Source of the DNA: Sipunculus nudus
Taxonomy: Eukaryota > Annelida > Sipuncula > Golfingiida > Sipunculidae
Reading direction: 5' to 3'
DNA length: 64,000 nt
Assembly: GCA_026874595.1 (NCBI GenBank)
Contig: CM049308.1
Coordinates: 93,735,624-93,799,623, forward strand
Each line of letters opens with the position of its first letter. Position 1 is the first letter of the stretch. Positions 61,020 to 64,000 of the stretch are shown here, in pieces. The translations under genes were made by a program, and so were the position numbers. The notes beneath the pieces were generated by a model, which was not told the DNA's origin, ran no database searches, and worked only from the letters and a program-made list of their open reading frames with translations.

Positions 61020-61420
61020 ATGGGTGCATAAAAATCATTTTAGGTGGTACCACCAGTCTTGTGAATGAGAAAGCCATCAAAGATAAAGTATGGATATGCA
61101 AAATTTCAGGTAGATACTAGTGAAACAAGTGAAGGTGGCACCACAAGTCTTACAAGTATATAAAATCTATTTAGGTGTATAATTTCAGGCTGATATATCA
61201 AATCATTCCTGAGGATTAAGAAGGAGCATACACTGCAAAAAATTATTGAGGGTGGCGCCAAGTGTGTTGCATATAATGAAGCTATCTGAGATGTATACAT
61301 ATGCCAAATTGCAGGCTGATATATCAAAACCCTCATGAAAAATAAGCAGGGACATACACACTGCAAAAGTCATTGTAGGTGGTGTCAATCTTGTGTACAA
61401 GAAAGCCATCAAAGATGCAT
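61020..61420 (+). repeat. Diverged GGTGGCGCCACC-type repeat
   Basis: Four palindrome-like sites (GGTGGTACCACC near 61045, GGTGGCACCAC near 61134, GGTGGCGCCAAG near 61252, GGTGGTGTCAA near 61378), each followed by ..AGTCTTGT.. and ..GCAAAATTTCAGG..GATATATCAAA blocks. It is related to 28691-29430. Confidence 0.75.
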
Positions 61421-61969
61421 GGACAAGTCAAAATATCAGGCCAATACATCAAACTTCTCTTGAGTCAGATGTAAAGATATAAACAAATCCAGGCTGAAAT
61501 GGCTCCGTTGCCAAATCTGAAATAGTTGGCAGTCTGTCAAGCTAATTCTACATACAAACAAAATCTTGGCATGTTGCCAATTCTGTTTATACATACTGAA
61601 ACACTGTGGCTGCAATGCTTTTGTCAAGCTAAATATTTAACAGATGCCTATTGAAAGCAAAATATGAAATCAGAATACATATATGTTTTACTCAAGGATT
61701 AACCTACATATTAGCTGGATATAGAGCCAATAATTGTCTGCACAGCTTTGCTTATAAACTTTGTTAGTACAAATAACTACAAGCTTTATTTACCAAAGTA
61801 TCTCACAGTCCTATCATTGTTAAGGTCGAATAAATCTGCCAAAAATAATTTCCCTAACCTTGAACAAAGGCCACCACTGAATAATTGTGTTGTGCTATAT
61901 AAAAGAAGCTAAAACAAAAGTTTTGCAGAAGAAACTATTGCAGCTCACAGTATGAAATAGGATAAAGAT
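61421..61969. other. Non-coding stretch
   Basis: No recognised features; the minus-strand open frame at 61436-61627 resembles nothing known. Confidence 0.5.
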
Positions 61970-64000
61970 TAAAGTCATCACACTTTATCAAAGGTGTTGG
62001 TACTAGCCTAACCCTTAAAAGGCTAAGGTCATCACACTGACTGTCACAGAAAAATGTGCTTGTCACAAAGATATTGGTACATACCCTAACCCTTGAAAGA
62101 CAAGTCATCACACTTGTCATAGTAAAATGTGCTTGTCGCAGAGGTGAGGGTTTAACACAAAGCCTTGAAAGACAACAGGCCATCACACTATATCAAACAA
62201 CAAATCATCACACTTTATTAAAGTAAAGGGTCCTTGTCACAAAGGTATAGGGTATAACCCTAGGCCTTGAAAGAGAACAAGTCATCACACTATATCGAAG
62301 TAAGGAAAACAAGTCATGACACTTTAACAAAGTAAAGGGTGCTTGTCACAGAGGTATTGGTACTAACCCTAACCCTGAAAAAGCAAGAAATCATCACACT
62401 TGTCAAAGAAAATGTGCTTGTCAAAGAGATATGGGGTATAACCCTAAGCCTTGAAAGACAACAAGTCATCACACTATCAATGTAAAGACAAGTCATGACA
62501 CTTAATCAAAGTAAAGGGTGCTTGTCACAGAGGTATTGGTACCAAACCTGACCCTTCAAAGACAACAAGGCATCACACTTGTCAAAGTATAATGTGCTTG
62601 TCTAAGAGGTATGGGGTAAAGCCCTTAGCCCTGAAATACAACAACATTTGTCAAAGTAAATGGTGCTTGTCACAAAAGTATGGGTATTAACCCTAACCTG
62701 TGAAAGACATCAAGTCATCACAGTAAAATGTGCTTGTCACAGAGGTATGAGAAACAACCCTTACCCTTGAAAGAGAGCATATAATCACAGTAAAAAGTGC
62801 TTGTCACAGAGGTACGAGAACAAACCCTTACACTTGAAAGAGAACATGTCATCACACTTTATCAAAGTAAAGATGACAAGTCATCTCACTTTTCACAGTA
62901 AAAGGTGCTTGTTACAGAGGTATGGTACAAACCCTTGAAAGATAATTCACTACACTTGACACTGTAAAGGAGGCTTGTCACAGGGGTATGGGTATTAACC
63001 CTAACCTTTGAAAAACAACAAGTCATCAAACTTGTCACAGTAAAATGTGCTTGTCACAGCATGAATGGTACTTACCCTTAACCCTAAAAGACAACAAGTC
63101 ATCAATAATATGACAGTATATAGTTTCTGTCACAGATGTATTGGAACTAACTCTAACCCTAGAAAGTCAATAATTCAGCACAATTGTCACAGTATATTTG
63201 TAGTATATCACAGTTGTATGGGTACTAACCCCACCCTTGAAAAATAATAAGTCACCACACTTGAAACAATAAAATATGATTGTCACAGAGGTATGGGTAC
63301 TAACCCTTACTCTTGAAAGACAACTAGTGACCACACTTGTCACAGTAAAAGGTGCTTGTCAAAGAGGGATTGGTACTAACCCTAACCCTAGAAAGACAAT
63401 AAGTCAGCACAATTGTCACAGTATATTTGTTTAGCACAGAGGTATGGGTACTAGCCCCAACCCTTGAAAAACAACAAGTCATCAAACTTGTCACAGTAAA
63501 AAGTGCTTGTCACAGAGGGATTGCCACTAACCCTAAACCCTGATACACAACAAGTCATCAAAATTATGACAGTAAATAGGTGCTTGTCACAGAGGTACAT
63601 GTACTAACCCTAACCCTTGAAAGACAACAAGTCACCACACTTGTAACAATAAAAGGTGCTTGTGACTGAGTTATGGTACTGATCTTAACCCTCCAAAGAC
63701 AACTTGTCATCACACTTTACACAGTAAAAAGTGCTTGTCACAGTGACAATTGGTTCTAACCCTTTACCCTGGAAGACAAGAAGTCATCATAATTAAGACA
63801 GTAAATAGTCTCGTCACAGTTGTAACTGAACTAACCCAAACCATAAAAAGTCAAAATGTCAGCACAATTGTCACAGTATGTTTGTTAGGCACAGAGGTGT
63901 GGGTACTAACCCCAACCCTTGAAAAACAACAAGTCATCAAACTTGTAACAATAAAAGGGGATTGTCACAGAGGTATGGGTACTAACCCATACCCTCGAAA
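61970..64000 (+). repeat. Satellite of about 65-80-bp units, telomere-like TAACCC motifs, runs off the window
   Basis: About 26 diverged units built on GACAACAAGTCATCACACTT, GTCACAGTAAAA.GTGCTTG, TCACAGAGGTATGGGTACTA and ACCCTAACCCTTGAAA. Unit length is most often 75-77 bp. CTAACCCTAACCC-type strings occur near 62365, 63378 and 63605. Open frames here are fragments of the repeat. Confidence 0.95.

Overview
The window is eukaryotic nuclear DNA from an invertebrate, most likely a mollusc or close lophotrochozoan. It is AT-rich and gene-poor, with long (TA)n, (GA)n and poly-G tracts, decayed LINEs of several lineages, and families of short non-autonomous elements whose GGACGGACGG-rich or CAGCTGAGCT ends are familiar from bivalve and gastropod genomes. 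The organism call is inference from repeat style. There is no prokaryotic or organellar signature.

Only two apparently intact protein genes are visible, both single-exon and on the minus strand: a rhodopsin-class GPCR (3280-4254) and a DUF2236/MpaB-like (rubber oxygenase-like) membrane protein (10688-11668). They belong to one duplicated gene pair. The intact GPCR lies beside a wrecked DUF2236 copy (4797-5102), and the intact DUF2236 gene lies beside a wrecked GPCR copy (9925-10075). A third GPCR copy is broken in two (23.5-23.7 kb and 27.45-27.72 kb) by an insertion that duplicated about 10 bp of target. A 2.63-kb stretch across that region was later tandemly duplicated, almost without change.

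27.9-41.7 kb is a nest of retroelements. A plus-strand L1/Tx1-like LINE (endonuclease at 27.9 kb, reverse transcriptase at 29.7 and 30.4 kb, C-terminal region at 38.9 kb) has been split by a GGTGGCGCCACC-bearing repeat, by GGACAATTACCCCC minisatellites, and by a 5.4-kb minus-strand APE-type LINE (31408-36827). That LINE is flanked by direct repeats of about 1.03 and 1.13 kb. The nest ends in an AACGTT-rich satellite of about 403-bp units.

41.7-62 kb is mostly repeats and featureless DNA. It also contains colinear, decayed minus-strand exons of a xanthine dehydrogenase/aldehyde oxidase pseudogene (59.70 down to 48.94 kb), an RTE-like LINE fragment (56.9-58.0 kb), a three-level nest of non-autonomous elements (51.2-56.5 kb), and an 83-bp-arm hairpin (47261-47432). 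From about 61.97 kb to the end runs a satellite of about 76 bp that carries telomere-like TAACCC motifs.
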